Assembly (NCBI GenBank): GCA_014379625.1
Contig: JACMLJ010000036.1
Span: 83,974-147,973 of the forward strand
From: Ferruginibacter sp.
Lineage (GTDB): Bacteria > Bacteroidota > Bacteroidia > Chitinophagales > Chitinophagaceae
Direction: 5' to 3'
Length of the DNA stretch: 64,000 bases
Both the position numbers and the translations under genes were made by a program. Below the pieces are notes generated by a model. It made no database searches. It saw only the letters and a list, made by a program, of their open reading frames with translations, and was not told the DNA's origin. Below are positions 18,737 to 27,227 of the stretch, piece after piece (the first letter of the stretch is position 1; every line of letters starts with the position of its first letter).

Positions 18737-21316
18737 TTAAGCCGAATTCCTTCCTGCATTAATGATCCCGAAGGAAGACCTGATCACTAATTTTTCGTAG
18801 GTTTCCTTTAAAGGCGAATTGACGAGGCTGTCTTCTATCTCTCTTATATTCATGATCGCAAACTGCTGAATGGTCAGTAAGGGCATTACTATTCTTTCTC
18901 TCATAATGATGGAAAGCTGGTCAACAGGGTAGTCACTCATCAGTTCGGTTTTGTCAGATAGTTTTAATATGTATTGTTGCGTTAAACTGTGTTCATCAAA
19001 GATCATGTTCCAGATCACGCCATACTTTTCATCTTTTGCTAAAAATGCGGTTAGCGGGAAAAAGCATTTCTTCATGGCCATTTCGCAATTGTCCAGCAAC
19101 GTTTTAAAGTACAATGAATTTTGGTAAAGCATTTTCACTTCCTCAAATTTTCCGAGTTGATCGAGTTTCATTAATGCTGTGCCCACACCAAAATACCCGG
19201 TTACATTTTGTTTCAGCTGCGCCCAGGCGCCTACGTAAGGGATTGCACGCAAATCTTTAAAGGATAGTTTACTGCCGCCGGCACGTTTGGCTGGCCTGCT
19301 GCCAATATTTGTTTCACTATAAAATTTCAGTGGGCTAACCTGCGAGAGGTAGTCAGCGAAATAAGGGTGATTTTTCAGGGAACTATATTTTGCAAAACTT
19401 TCAATAGCCAAGGCCTCCAGTAGTGATTCTTCATCTTTTTCAAGCGTAATGTGCCGGTGGTTAAAAAGATCGTTGGATATGCCCGCATGAAGTAATTGTT
19501 CAATATTATATTGTGCCGCATCTACCGTTCCAAAGTTAGAACTTACGGTTTGTCCCTGTACGGTCAGGTGTATTTCCTTATTGGAAATATTCTGACCCAT
19601 GGATGCATAAAACTTATGCGTTTTGCCCCCTCCTCTTGATGGAGGGCCACCACGGCCATCAAAGAAAATCACTTCAATGCCATATTTCCTGGATATTGCC
19701 GTCAACTCCTCCTTTGCTTTGTAAATACACCAGTTGGCCATCAGGTACCCGCCATCTTTTGTTCCGTCACTAAAGCCAAGCATGATGGTCTGGCGCTTGT
19801 TCCGCCGCGTAAGATGGGCCTCGTACACTTCATTTGAATACAAGGTTTCCATCACACCAGCCGAGTGTTGCAGATCGTCTACCGTTTCAAACAACGGAAC
19901 GATATCTATATTCATGGCTTCCTGCCGCCAGCCGCACAAAAGGAACAGCCCATAAACTTCCAGTACATTCAGTGCGCTGTTGCACTGGCTGATGATATAC
20001 CTGTTGCAACCGGATTCACCATTAAAATCCTGGATGGTTTTAACGGCCTTAATAGTGGCGAGCGTATCCGTGGTTAGTTCATCATTAAAAGGCATGTCGG
20101 TAACAGTTGCCTGTACTTTTGTAAGTACGGTAATTTTTTCTTCGGAGGTAAGAGCTGAATAATTCAGTGGCAGGTAACCGGGCCTCCCTGCAATACCAGC
20201 CAGTACGCCACTGTGGATAGTGCTTTCCTGCCTGATATCAAGCGAAGCGAAATGCAGTCCGAAAACATTTACTTTATTGATCAGGTTATTGATTAAGTGC
20301 AGGAATAAACTATTGTGTTTGTAAATCAATATCTCTTTGATCTTATTCAATGAATCCAAAATATCCTGCTTATTTAAATGAGTCCGCTGGCCCGGGATAA
20401 AAATGTTATTGTACATATCGTTTTCGAGCGCTATTAAAATGGATTCTACCCCGTCAAATGTGAGCCTGCGCCTTAACCTCCTTATCTCGAGGTAATAAGA
20501 TTTTATGATACCGCCCCTCAATGCATCAGCCACTTTTAAAGTAGTGTCTGCCTTCACAAAAGGATTTCCATCCCGGTCGCCGCCGGGCCAGAAACCCATG
20601 GTGATGATGGGGTTATTATCAGCAATAGCATCCGGGAACTGGTTTTTTAAGAAGGAAATAATTCTGCCTGCGGCGGGATAAAAAATATTTTCGAGGTACC
20701 ATATCAGGTTCATGGCTTCATCATACGGCGTGGGTTTTTGTTTTTTAAAGAAAGGTGTTTTTCCCAGTTGCATCAGGTACGTATTGATCTGAACGGCATT
20801 GTTTTCTACCAGTGCATTGGAGAGGTCATTGATAATACCCAAAACAGCGCCGGGATAAAACTGGGTAGGATGTGCTGTTAGTACCAGTCTTATCGCAAAG
20901 GTTTTCAGCTTTTCCTTTAATTCGTCCTGCTTTTTATGTTCGATCACCTCGCTTTCCAGGTGTTTTAATGTACCTACGCCACCGGTATCATGTACCTCTT
21001 TAAAACCTGCGTCTTCCAGTGCATCAAATAAAACCACCTGCCTTTCTATATATTGTATAAAACGAAATAAAAGGTCTAACCTTTCCTGTGGAAGTTTATA
21101 AGTGGTATGTTTTGAAAAGAACTCTTCAATGATCTCTACCGGGCTTTGCTTTTTCTTGTACCCTTCTTCGCAGTTGTTGAGTAAAAGCGATAGCAGGATG
21201 CCTGTTTTTTCAATGCGGTGAAAGGGGAGGGCGGTAAACAGGCTATTGTACAATTGAAACTTGATGCCTACTAAATTTTTAAAATGCTGCAATCCACGGG
21301 TTGACTGGTGATCCAT
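18737..21316 (-). CDS. ppc: Phosphoenolpyruvate carboxylase
   Basis: This enzyme carboxylates PEP with bicarbonate to oxaloacetate and so feeds the TCA cycle and the aspartate family. It has 859 residues from the ATG at 21316; an in-frame TTG at 21322 is less likely. The first active-site motif VLTAHPTQ holds the catalytic His near residue 149. The second region FDGRGGPPSRGGGKTH carries the substrate-binding Gly/Arg loop, and GFSDGTKDGG is also typical. The protein ends RNSA, where most bacterial PEPCs end in NTG. It is divergent from the thrABC genes, a sensible pairing because oxaloacetate is the precursor of aspartate. Confidence 0.93.
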   Translation of the reverse strand: MDHQSTRGLQHFKNLVGIKFQLYNSLFTALPFHRIEKTGILLSLLLNNCEEGYKKKQSPVEIIEEFFSKHTTYKLPQERLDLLFRFIQYIERQVVLFDALEDAGFKEVHDTGGVGTLKHLESEVIEHKKQDELKEKLKTFAIRLVLTAHPTQFYPGAVLGIINDLSNALVENNAVQINTYLMQLGKTPFFKKQKPTPYDEAMNLIWYLENIFYPAAGRIISFLKNQFPDAIADNNPIITMGFWPGGDRDGNPFVKADTTLKVADALRGGIIKSYYLEIRRLRRRLTFDGVESILIALENDMYNNIFIPGQRTHLNKQDILDSLNKIKEILIYKHNSLFLHLINNLINKVNVFGLHFASLDIRQESTIHSGVLAGIAGRPGYLPLNYSALTSEEKITVLTKVQATVTDMPFNDELTTDTLATIKAVKTIQDFNGESGCNRYIISQCNSALNVLEVYGLFLLCGWRQEAMNIDIVPLFETVDDLQHSAGVMETLYSNEVYEAHLTRRNKRQTIMLGFSDGTKDGGYLMANWCIYKAKEELTAISRKYGIEVIFFDGRGGPPSRGGGKTHKFYASMGQNISNKEIHLTVQGQTVSSNFGTVDAAQYNIEQLLHAGISNDLFNHRHITLEKDEESLLEALAIESFAKYSSLKNHPYFADYLSQVSPLKFYSETNIGSRPAKRAGGSKLSFKDLRAIPYVGAWAQLKQNVTGYFGVGTALMKLDQLGKFEEVKMLYQNSLYFKTLLDNCEMAMKKCFFPLTAFLAKDEKYGVIWNMIFDEHSLTQQYILKLSDKTELMSDYPVDQLSIIMRERIVMPLLTIQQFAIMNIREIEDSLVNSPLKETYEKLVIRSSFGIINAGRNSA

Positions 21317-21430
21317 ATTCAATATTTTTTAATAAAAAGTTATAATGCCGGCAGCAATAAAAGTAAAGCATGAAAATACTTTAAAATTTTCAAATACTTA
21401 ACGGCTATTACAATTAAATCCTTAATTTAG

Positions 21431-21590
21431 CGCCTATAAAAGCGGTAACAGTGAATGTACTTATCATCTTGGGAAAATTTTTCATAGCTTCGAAAGCTTC
21501 TCTTACTGCTGTTACCTTTACTTCTGCTTTCACCCGTTAAGGGTTATACCATTTCATATCACTATTGGGCGGGGAGCTTTTTCAAGGAAA
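21431..21590 (+). promoter_or_regulatory. Attenuator-like leader upstream of thrA
   Basis: Two RNA pairings compete here. GGTAACAG (21444-21451) pairs perfectly with CTGTTACC (21509-21516). AAAGCTTCTC (21493-21502) pairs over ten positions, two of them G-U, with GGGGAGCTTT (21571-21580). The left arm of the second lies in the loop of the first, so both can hardly form together. The region also encodes a small leader ORF rich in Thr near its end. This is the layout of ribosome-mediated attenuation, but the T-run after the second stem is short (TTTTTC). A TAATTTAG box at 21423-21430 could be the promoter. Confidence 0.45.
21451..21540 (+). CDS. Putative thr leader peptide (29 codons)
   Basis: A GTG-started frame of 29 codons ends in TAA about 250 bases before thrA. 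Its C-terminal part reads LTAVTFTSAFTR, with four Thr codons (ACT, ACC, ACT, ACC) among the last 11 sense codons, and Ile codons lie earlier (positions 5, 6, 12). Control codons for the end product are what an attenuation leader of a threonine operon needs. There is no clear ribosome site, which is usual in Bacteroidota. It could be chance; conservation of the frame in relatives would decide. Confidence 0.4.
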   Translation: MNVLIILGKFFIASKASLTAVTFTSAFTR

Positions 21591-21722
21591 CTAATATTAT
21601 GCGCCAGGGCAGAAAAAACTGCAAATAAGTTATCACTTTTTTTGTAGATTATTTATTAGTGGAATTAGGGCATTTTACATTAGCACATTGGCTAATTAGC
21701 ACATTTGACATGCCAGCTCTTC

Positions 21723-21752
21723 CTTTAGTTTTAATCGGTCAGATTAATTTAG
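21723..21752. promoter_or_regulatory. 30-base dyad element, copy 1 (before thrA)
   Basis: The core is TTAATC-GGTCA-GATTAA followed by TTTAG. A second copy with 27 of 30 bases identical lies at 36625-36654. This copy ends 36 bases before the thrA start and its right end, TAATTTAG, resembles a -7 promoter box. It may be an operator or a small dispersed repeat; the sequence alone does not settle which. Confidence 0.5.
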
Positions 21753-21788
21753 TATTTACTCTTTACATTTACACACAAATAAAAAGTC

Positions 21789-24233
21789 ATGCAGGTTTTA
21801 AAGTTTGGGGGAAGTTCAGTTAAGAACGCGGAAAACATAAACAGGGTAATTGCCATCGTAAATGAAAAGATCAAACACGATAAAACGATTGTAATAGTTT
21901 CCGCCCTGGGCGGTATTACCGATATTTTATTAGCATGTAGTAAACTTGCATCCGAAGGAAATGAAGTTTATAAAGAAAAATTACTGGAGTCGGAACAACG
22001 GCATCTCCAGACCGCAAAGGAATTAATTCCTATTGACCGCCAGAGTGCGGTATTAAGCCTGGTAAAAACATTGTGCAACGAAATTGAAGATATCTGTAAT
22101 GGTATATTTTTGTTGAGAGAATTGTCGGAGCGTACCAAAGACCGGATCGTTAGTTACGGTGAGATTTTATCTTCGCAGATCATTTCGGCGGGATTTCAAG
22201 CCAAAGCAACCGGTATTGAATGGAAAGATTCGAGAGAAATTATTATTACCAATTCCAACTTTGGCGCTGCGGTAGTAGACTTCGCTACAACCAATAAAAA
22301 AGTAAGCAGTTATTTTAACGGATCATCCTCTTCCTTATTTATTTTACCCGGTTTTATTTCATCCGATGCCAGCGGGGCCAATACCACGCTCGGCAGGGGA
22401 GGATCTGATTATACTGCAGCAATTATCGCCGCAGCATTGGATGCGGATGTGCTGGAGATATGGACGGATGTTTCGGGTATGATGACTGCCGATCCCAGGC
22501 TGGTAAATAATGTAAAGGTCATTCCGCAGATTTCTTACCAGGAGGCGATGGAACTCTCGCATTTTGGCGCTAAAGTAATTTATCCGCCAACCATACAACC
22601 GGTAAGCAGCAAGGGGATACCCACCTGGGTAAAAAATACATTTGCACCCGAAGACAGGGGGACCGTTATACAAAACGGATCCACCAAAAACGGTAGCAGT
22701 ATACGCGGTATTTCAAGCATCAACAGCATATCGCTGTTAAGCCTTGAAGGAAGTGGTATGGTAGGGATACCCGGTTTTTCAAAAAGGTTATTTGAAGCAT
22801 TGGCTGTAAAAAAGATCAATGTGGTCCTTATCACGCAAAGCTCTTCTGAACACTCCATTTGTGTTGGGGTTGATGCGGTGAATGCGGATGAAGCAAAGAC
22901 CGCGATTGATGACGCTTTTGCTTATGAAATTGAAACAAAAAAAGTAGAGCCGATTATTGTGGAAAAAGAACTGGCGATTGTAGCACTGGTGGGCGATAAT
23001 ATGAAGAGCCACCCGGGCATTAGCGGTAAAATGTTTGGTAACCTCGGGCGCAACGGCGTTAATGTAAGGGCCATTGCACAGGGCTCATCTGAAAGAAATA
23101 TTTCCGCGGTGATCTCCACCCATGATGTAAAAAAAGCGATCAATGTGCTGCATGAGGAGTTTTTTGAAACCGTATATAAAGAAGTGAATTTATTTATTGC
23201 GGGTGTGGGTAACGTTGGCGGCAAATTAGTAGCACAAATTGAGCAGCAACAAAAATACCTGCAGGAAAAACTACACCTGAAAATAAATGTGGTAGGTTTG
23301 GCCAATAGCAGAAAAATGCTTTTTAATGACGGGGGAATTGACCTGGTTAACTGGAAAGAATTACTGGCTGGCGGAGCGGCAATGAACATGCAGGAATTTA
23401 TTGATACCATCCTGGTTAAAAACCTGCGCAATGCCGTGTTTGCTGATGTTACCGCAAATGAACTGGTTGCTGCCTGCTACGACCAGCTATTGCAAAAAAG
23501 TATTGCCGTTGTGGCCTGTAATAAAATTGCCTGTTCTTCGGGCTTTGAATATTATACCCGGCTCAAAAGATTGTCAACTGAATTTAACGCGCAGTTTATT
23601 TTTGAGACCAATGTGGGGGCAAGTTTGCCGATCATCGTGTCGCTAAATGACCTGTTGCGCAGTGGTGACAAAATACATACTATGGAAGCCGTTTTAAGCG
23701 GTACCCTCAATTTTGTATTTAATAATTACGATGGTAAAAAAAGTTTTGCTTCTGTGGTACAACAGGCGCAGAACGAAGGATATACAGAGCCTGATCCAAG
23801 GCTGGATTTAAGTGGTAAAGATGTGATGCGGAAAATAATGATCCTGTCGCGTGAAGCGGGAGAAAAAATGGAGATGGAAGATATCACCAACCATTCCTTT
23901 ATGCCGGCTTCCTGCATGGAAGGTTCGGTAGCTGACTTTTACCTGGCAATGGAAGCAAATGAATCACATTTCAAAGAACTATACGAAGAAGCCGCCGCTG
24001 CCGGCAAAAAATTAAAATTTGTTGCCAAATATGATAACGGAACAGCGTCGGTTGGACTGCAGCATATCGGCCCACAGCATGACTTTTATCATTTATATGG
24101 GAAAGATAATATTGTACTTTTTTATACCGACCGGTATGTTGATCAGCCATTGGTGATAAAGGGGGCAGGAGCAGGCGCGGATATTACTGCCTCGGGTGTG
24201 TTCGCGGATATTATCAGGACAGGAAGGATATAA
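21789..24233 (+). CDS. thrA: Bifunctional aspartate kinase / homoserine dehydrogenase
   Basis: This catalyses the first and third steps from aspartate to homoserine, the branch for threonine, isoleucine and methionine. It has 814 residues, the normal fused length. The aspartokinase domain (about 1-290) starts VLKFGGSSV and has GRGGSDYTA. A regulatory ACT region spans about 300-455. Homoserine dehydrogenase (about 460-814) begins with the NAD(P) fold IAGVGNVGGKL and carries ETNVGASLPI and DPRLDLSGKDVMRK. It is first in the order thrA-thrB-thrC, preceded by a possible attenuator and a dyad element. ACT regions usually mediate threonine feedback inhibition. Confidence 0.95.
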   Translation: MQVLKFGGSSVKNAENINRVIAIVNEKIKHDKTIVIVSALGGITDILLACSKLASEGNEVYKEKLLESEQRHLQTAKELIPIDRQSAVLSLVKTLCNEIEDICNGIFLLRELSERTKDRIVSYGEILSSQIISAGFQAKATGIEWKDSREIIITNSNFGAAVVDFATTNKKVSSYFNGSSSSLFILPGFISSDASGANTTLGRGGSDYTAAIIAAALDADVLEIWTDVSGMMTADPRLVNNVKVIPQISYQEAMELSHFGAKVIYPPTIQPVSSKGIPTWVKNTFAPEDRGTVIQNGSTKNGSSIRGISSINSISLLSLEGSGMVGIPGFSKRLFEALAVKKINVVLITQSSSEHSICVGVDAVNADEAKTAIDDAFAYEIETKKVEPIIVEKELAIVALVGDNMKSHPGISGKMFGNLGRNGVNVRAIAQGSSERNISAVISTHDVKKAINVLHEEFFETVYKEVNLFIAGVGNVGGKLVAQIEQQQKYLQEKLHLKINVVGLANSRKMLFNDGGIDLVNWKELLAGGAAMNMQEFIDTILVKNLRNAVFADVTANELVAACYDQLLQKSIAVVACNKIACSSGFEYYTRLKRLSTEFNAQFIFETNVGASLPIIVSLNDLLRSGDKIHTMEAVLSGTLNFVFNNYDGKKSFASVVQQAQNEGYTEPDPRLDLSGKDVMRKIMILSREAGEKMEMEDITNHSFMPASCMEGSVADFYLAMEANESHFKELYEEAAAAGKKLKFVAKYDNGTASVGLQHIGPQHDFYHLYGKDNIVLFYTDRYVDQPLVIKGAGAGADITASGVFADIIRTGRI

Positions 24234-24297
24234 GCAATTCCACCCGAAATCTTCAGGGCGGAGAAATAAGACACGCTCAACAAAGAAAACAAATAGC

Positions 24298-25281
24298 ATG
24301 AACCCAGATCAGCAGCAATTCGAAAAAACAGGCGCCCGGCATATCGGCCAATCAGCAGATGGGATAGCTAAAGTGTTAGCGCCCGGAACCGTGGCAAACC
24401 TTGTTTGCGGTTTTGATATACTGGGTATGTGTTTGGATGAACCCAATGACCTGATGGAGATCAGGTTGCTGAACGAAAAAAAAATCATTATCCATAGCGC
24501 CGACGGCTACCCTTTACCGTTAGACCCTGCACAGAATACGGCAGGCGCACCCTTAGTGGAGATGATCAGCGAACTGGGTACACCCACCGGTTTTGAAGTA
24601 ACCATTCATAAGAAAATAAAGCCGGGTAGCGGGATAGGCTCCAGCGCCGCAAGTGCGGCAGGAGCAGTAGTAGCTGCCAATTATTTACTGGGAAATATTT
24701 TTTCAAAAAAAGACCTGGTTCGTTTTGCAATGTTTGGCGAAAAAGTGGCATCCGGTGTAAAACATGCCGACAATGTAGCGCCCTGCATTTATGGCGGCAT
24801 TACACTTATCCGGAGCATCCATCCTTTGGATATCATTTCGATCCCTGCTCCCGATCTTTTTGTAACCATTGTGCACCCGCAGATTGAAGTGCGTACCAAG
24901 GATGCCAGGCAGATTTTAAGAAAAGAAGTGTTGTTAAAAGATGCGATCAGGCAATGGGGCAATATTGCCGGACTGGTAGCAGGTTTTATGAAAGGGGATC
25001 TTGATCTCGTAGGCCGGTCACTGGAAGATGTGATCATTGAACCGGTGAGAAGCATATTGATACCGGGCTTTGATGAAGTTAAAAGCAGGTGTAAGGAAGC
25101 AGGCGCACTGGGAGGCGGCATCTCAGGATCGGGCCCATCAATTTTTATGCTGAGCAGGGATGAGGCCACCGCGATACACGTGGAATCGGTAATGCAGGAA
25201 ATTTACAACCGGATCGGTTTGGATTATCATACCTATGTAACTACCATCAATAAGACGGGGGTTAAAATCCTGCAGGAATAA
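24298..25281 (+). CDS. thrB: Homoserine kinase
   Basis: This GHMP-family kinase phosphorylates homoserine to O-phosphohomoserine. It has 327 residues from the ATG at 24298. The frame stays open to 24196, but that start would lie inside thrA and adds a non-family N-terminus. Signatures are the ATP loop PGSGIGSSAASAAGA and the C-terminal GGGISGSGPSIFML. It lies 64 bases after thrA. The spacer to thrC is 453 bases and full of repeats, so thrB and thrC may not be expressed together. Confidence 0.93.
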   Translation: MNPDQQQFEKTGARHIGQSADGIAKVLAPGTVANLVCGFDILGMCLDEPNDLMEIRLLNEKKIIIHSADGYPLPLDPAQNTAGAPLVEMISELGTPTGFEVTIHKKIKPGSGIGSSAASAAGAVVAANYLLGNIFSKKDLVRFAMFGEKVASGVKHADNVAPCIYGGITLIRSIHPLDIISIPAPDLFVTIVHPQIEVRTKDARQILRKEVLLKDAIRQWGNIAGLVAGFMKGDLDLVGRSLEDVIIEPVRSILIPGFDEVKSRCKEAGALGGGISGSGPSIFMLSRDEATAIHVESVMQEIYNRIGLDYHTYVTTINKTGVKILQE

Positions 25282-25294
25282 CAGAAGGGCAATA

Positions 25295-25392
25295 GTTGAA
25301 AGTTGATAGTTGATAGTTGATAGTTGATAGGTAGGCAATGGGCAAAAGGCAGTAGACGGTAGGCAGTAGGCGATAGATTATAGGCAGTAGGA
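25295..25392. repeat. Low-complexity tandem repeats after thrB
   Basis: About five near-tandem copies of GTTGATA (25300-25330) are followed by degenerate GGCAGTA/GGCAATG units to about 25392. It is non-coding, and similar GGCAATGG units recur at 47549-47585. Past 25392, ATTCACCATT-type words lead into the inverted-repeat element. Confidence 0.7.
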
Positions 25393-25442
25393 AATATGCA
25401 AATGTAACATTATTCACCATCCACTTTTCACGATTCACCATT

Positions 25443-25699
25443 CAATGTCATTTAGTTGAGGATTAATACTTCGTCCCATAGGGACGATATATGGGTAGAA
25501 AGAATTAATGATGATTCAATTCGTGCCATAGGGACGATAGGTAAAATCGGTTTTTAGATATTTGTATTGGCTATGATTGTAAGAAGGGGAGTTAATCACA
25601 TATCGTTCCTAAGGAACGAAAAGAATAACTTTTTCATTGCTACCGAGATACCGTTCCTACGGAACGAAAAAGGAAAAATAGCTTAACTAAGTGACATTG
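25443..25699. mobile_element. MITE-like inverted-repeat element between thrB and thrC
   Basis: This 257-base element has 18-base terminal inverted repeats (25443-25460 and 25682-25699) that match at 16 positions. It is flanked on both sides by the 10-base direct repeat ATTCACCATT (25433-25442 and 25700-25709), which looks like a target duplication. The two halves are imperfect inverted copies of each other. Each arm carries two short palindromes at matching distances from its end: CGTCCCATAGGGACG (25472-25486) and CGTGCCATAGGGACG (25522-25536) on the left, CGTTCCTAAGGAACG (25604-25618) and CGTTCCTACGGAACG (25652-25666) on the right. It encodes no protein and would fold into a long hairpin with side stems. 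The palindromes resemble REPs; a transposase supplied in trans is inference. Confidence 0.75.
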
Positions 25700-25734
25700 A
25701 TTCACCATTGACCCTTCACAATTATAAATTTATA

Positions 25735-27045
25735 ATGCAGTATTTCAGTACCAACCACCAATCACCCGAAGTAGATTTCAGACAGGCTACCATCAACGGA
25801 CAGGCGCCTGATATGGGTTTGTACTTTCCGGAACGGATACCTGCTGTTCCGAAAGAATTGATTGGAAATATTACACAATATTCCAACGAAGAGATTGCTT
25901 ACCAGGTGATGCAACCTTATGTAGGTAATGCCATCCCAGAAGCTGAATTGCGCAGGATTGTAAACGAAACCATCAACTTTGATATACCACTGGTGAAGGT
26001 AACGGATGATATTTTTTCACTGGAATTGTACCATGGGCCCACCCTTGCTTTTAAAGATGTGGGCGCCAGGTTTATGAGCCGGTGCCTGGGTTATTTTGTA
26101 AAGGGGCAGGCGCAAAAAGTAACCGTTTTGGTTGCTACATCCGGTGATACCGGTGGCGCTGTTGCCAATGGCTTTTATGATGTGGATGGGATAGAAGTGG
26201 TGATTTTATATCCTTCGGGTAAAGTAAGTACAGTGCAGGAAAAGCAATTGACCACGCTTGGTAAAAATATACATGCCCTTGAAGTAGCAGGTACCTTTGA
26301 TGATTGCCAGCAAATGGTAAAGCAGGCGTTTACGGATGAGGAGCTTAATAAAAAATTAATGCTCACTTCAGCTAATTCTATCAATGTGGCGCGTTGGTTA
26401 CCACAGCAATTGTATTATTTTTTTGCTTACAAACTGTGGGCAGATAAAAAGAATCCGCCGGTAATAGCCGTTCCCAGTGGTAATTTCGGAAATATCTGCG
26501 CAGGTATACTGGCGCATATTTCGGGCCTGCCGGTTAAGCATTTTATTGCCGCCTGCAATGCAAATGATGTGGTGCCCGCATTTATGGTAACGGAAAAATA
26601 CGAACCCAAAAAAGCGGTAACAACCATCTCCAATGCAATGGATGTAGGCAATCCGAGCAACTTCATTCGTATTCTCGAAATATTTCATCACCGGTTTAAA
26701 GACCTGCAACATGTGTTGAGCAGTTGCAGTATTTCCGATGATGAAACGAAGGCGGTTTTACAATCCGTTTATCAAAATAATCATTATTTACCCGACCCTC
26801 ATGGGGCAGTTGGGTTTGGGGCATTACAGGATTATTTAAAGGATCATCCCAATCAAAAAGGCATTGTATTGGAAACCGCACACCCGGTGAAATTTTATGA
26901 TGTGGTAGAACCCATCATCGGAGAACCTGTACCCATACCCGAAGCAATACGGCAACAATTGCAAATGGAAAAAAAGAGCATCCAAATAGCAGCAGAGGGG
27001 GATTTGCTCAAGGCGTTTTTGCTGGGCTTAACTTCCGGCACGTAA
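25735..27045 (+). CDS. thrC: Threonine synthase
   Basis: This PLP enzyme converts O-phosphohomoserine to threonine. It has 436 residues from the ATG at 25735; the frame extends nine codons upstream to 25708, inside the repeat. PLP binds the Lys in LAFKDVGARF (residue 107). Other family features are the VATSGDTGGAVANGF phosphate-binding stretch and VPSGNFGNICAG. It completes thrABC but starts only 36 bases after the inserted inverted-repeat element. Its transcription therefore depends either on read-through of that hairpin or on a promoter within or near it. Confidence 0.95.
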   Translation: MQYFSTNHQSPEVDFRQATINGQAPDMGLYFPERIPAVPKELIGNITQYSNEEIAYQVMQPYVGNAIPEAELRRIVNETINFDIPLVKVTDDIFSLELYHGPTLAFKDVGARFMSRCLGYFVKGQAQKVTVLVATSGDTGGAVANGFYDVDGIEVVILYPSGKVSTVQEKQLTTLGKNIHALEVAGTFDDCQQMVKQAFTDEELNKKLMLTSANSINVARWLPQQLYYFFAYKLWADKKNPPVIAVPSGNFGNICAGILAHISGLPVKHFIAACNANDVVPAFMVTEKYEPKKAVTTISNAMDVGNPSNFIRILEIFHHRFKDLQHVLSSCSISDDETKAVLQSVYQNNHYLPDPHGAVGFGALQDYLKDHPNQKGIVLETAHPVKFYDVVEPIIGEPVPIPEAIRQQLQMEKKSIQIAAEGDLLKAFLLGLTSGT

Positions 27046-27227
27046 AGGGCGCCTTGTGTGAAACCCATGTTTCGCCTGCATTCGCTGAACGGGGGGACTA
27101 TCAACGTAGGTATTGCTTTTTAACCATAAGGCAATGATCTACGAGTTTCAATTTGTCTCCCGCATTTAATGCATTCAGCATTTATCCGGGCAGCGGAAGC
27201 TTGTAAATTTTATATCATTACACCAAC

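Noticed and set aside
22922..23431. 169-codon minus-strand frame in thrA
   Set aside because: Antisense shadow inside a well-supported gene.
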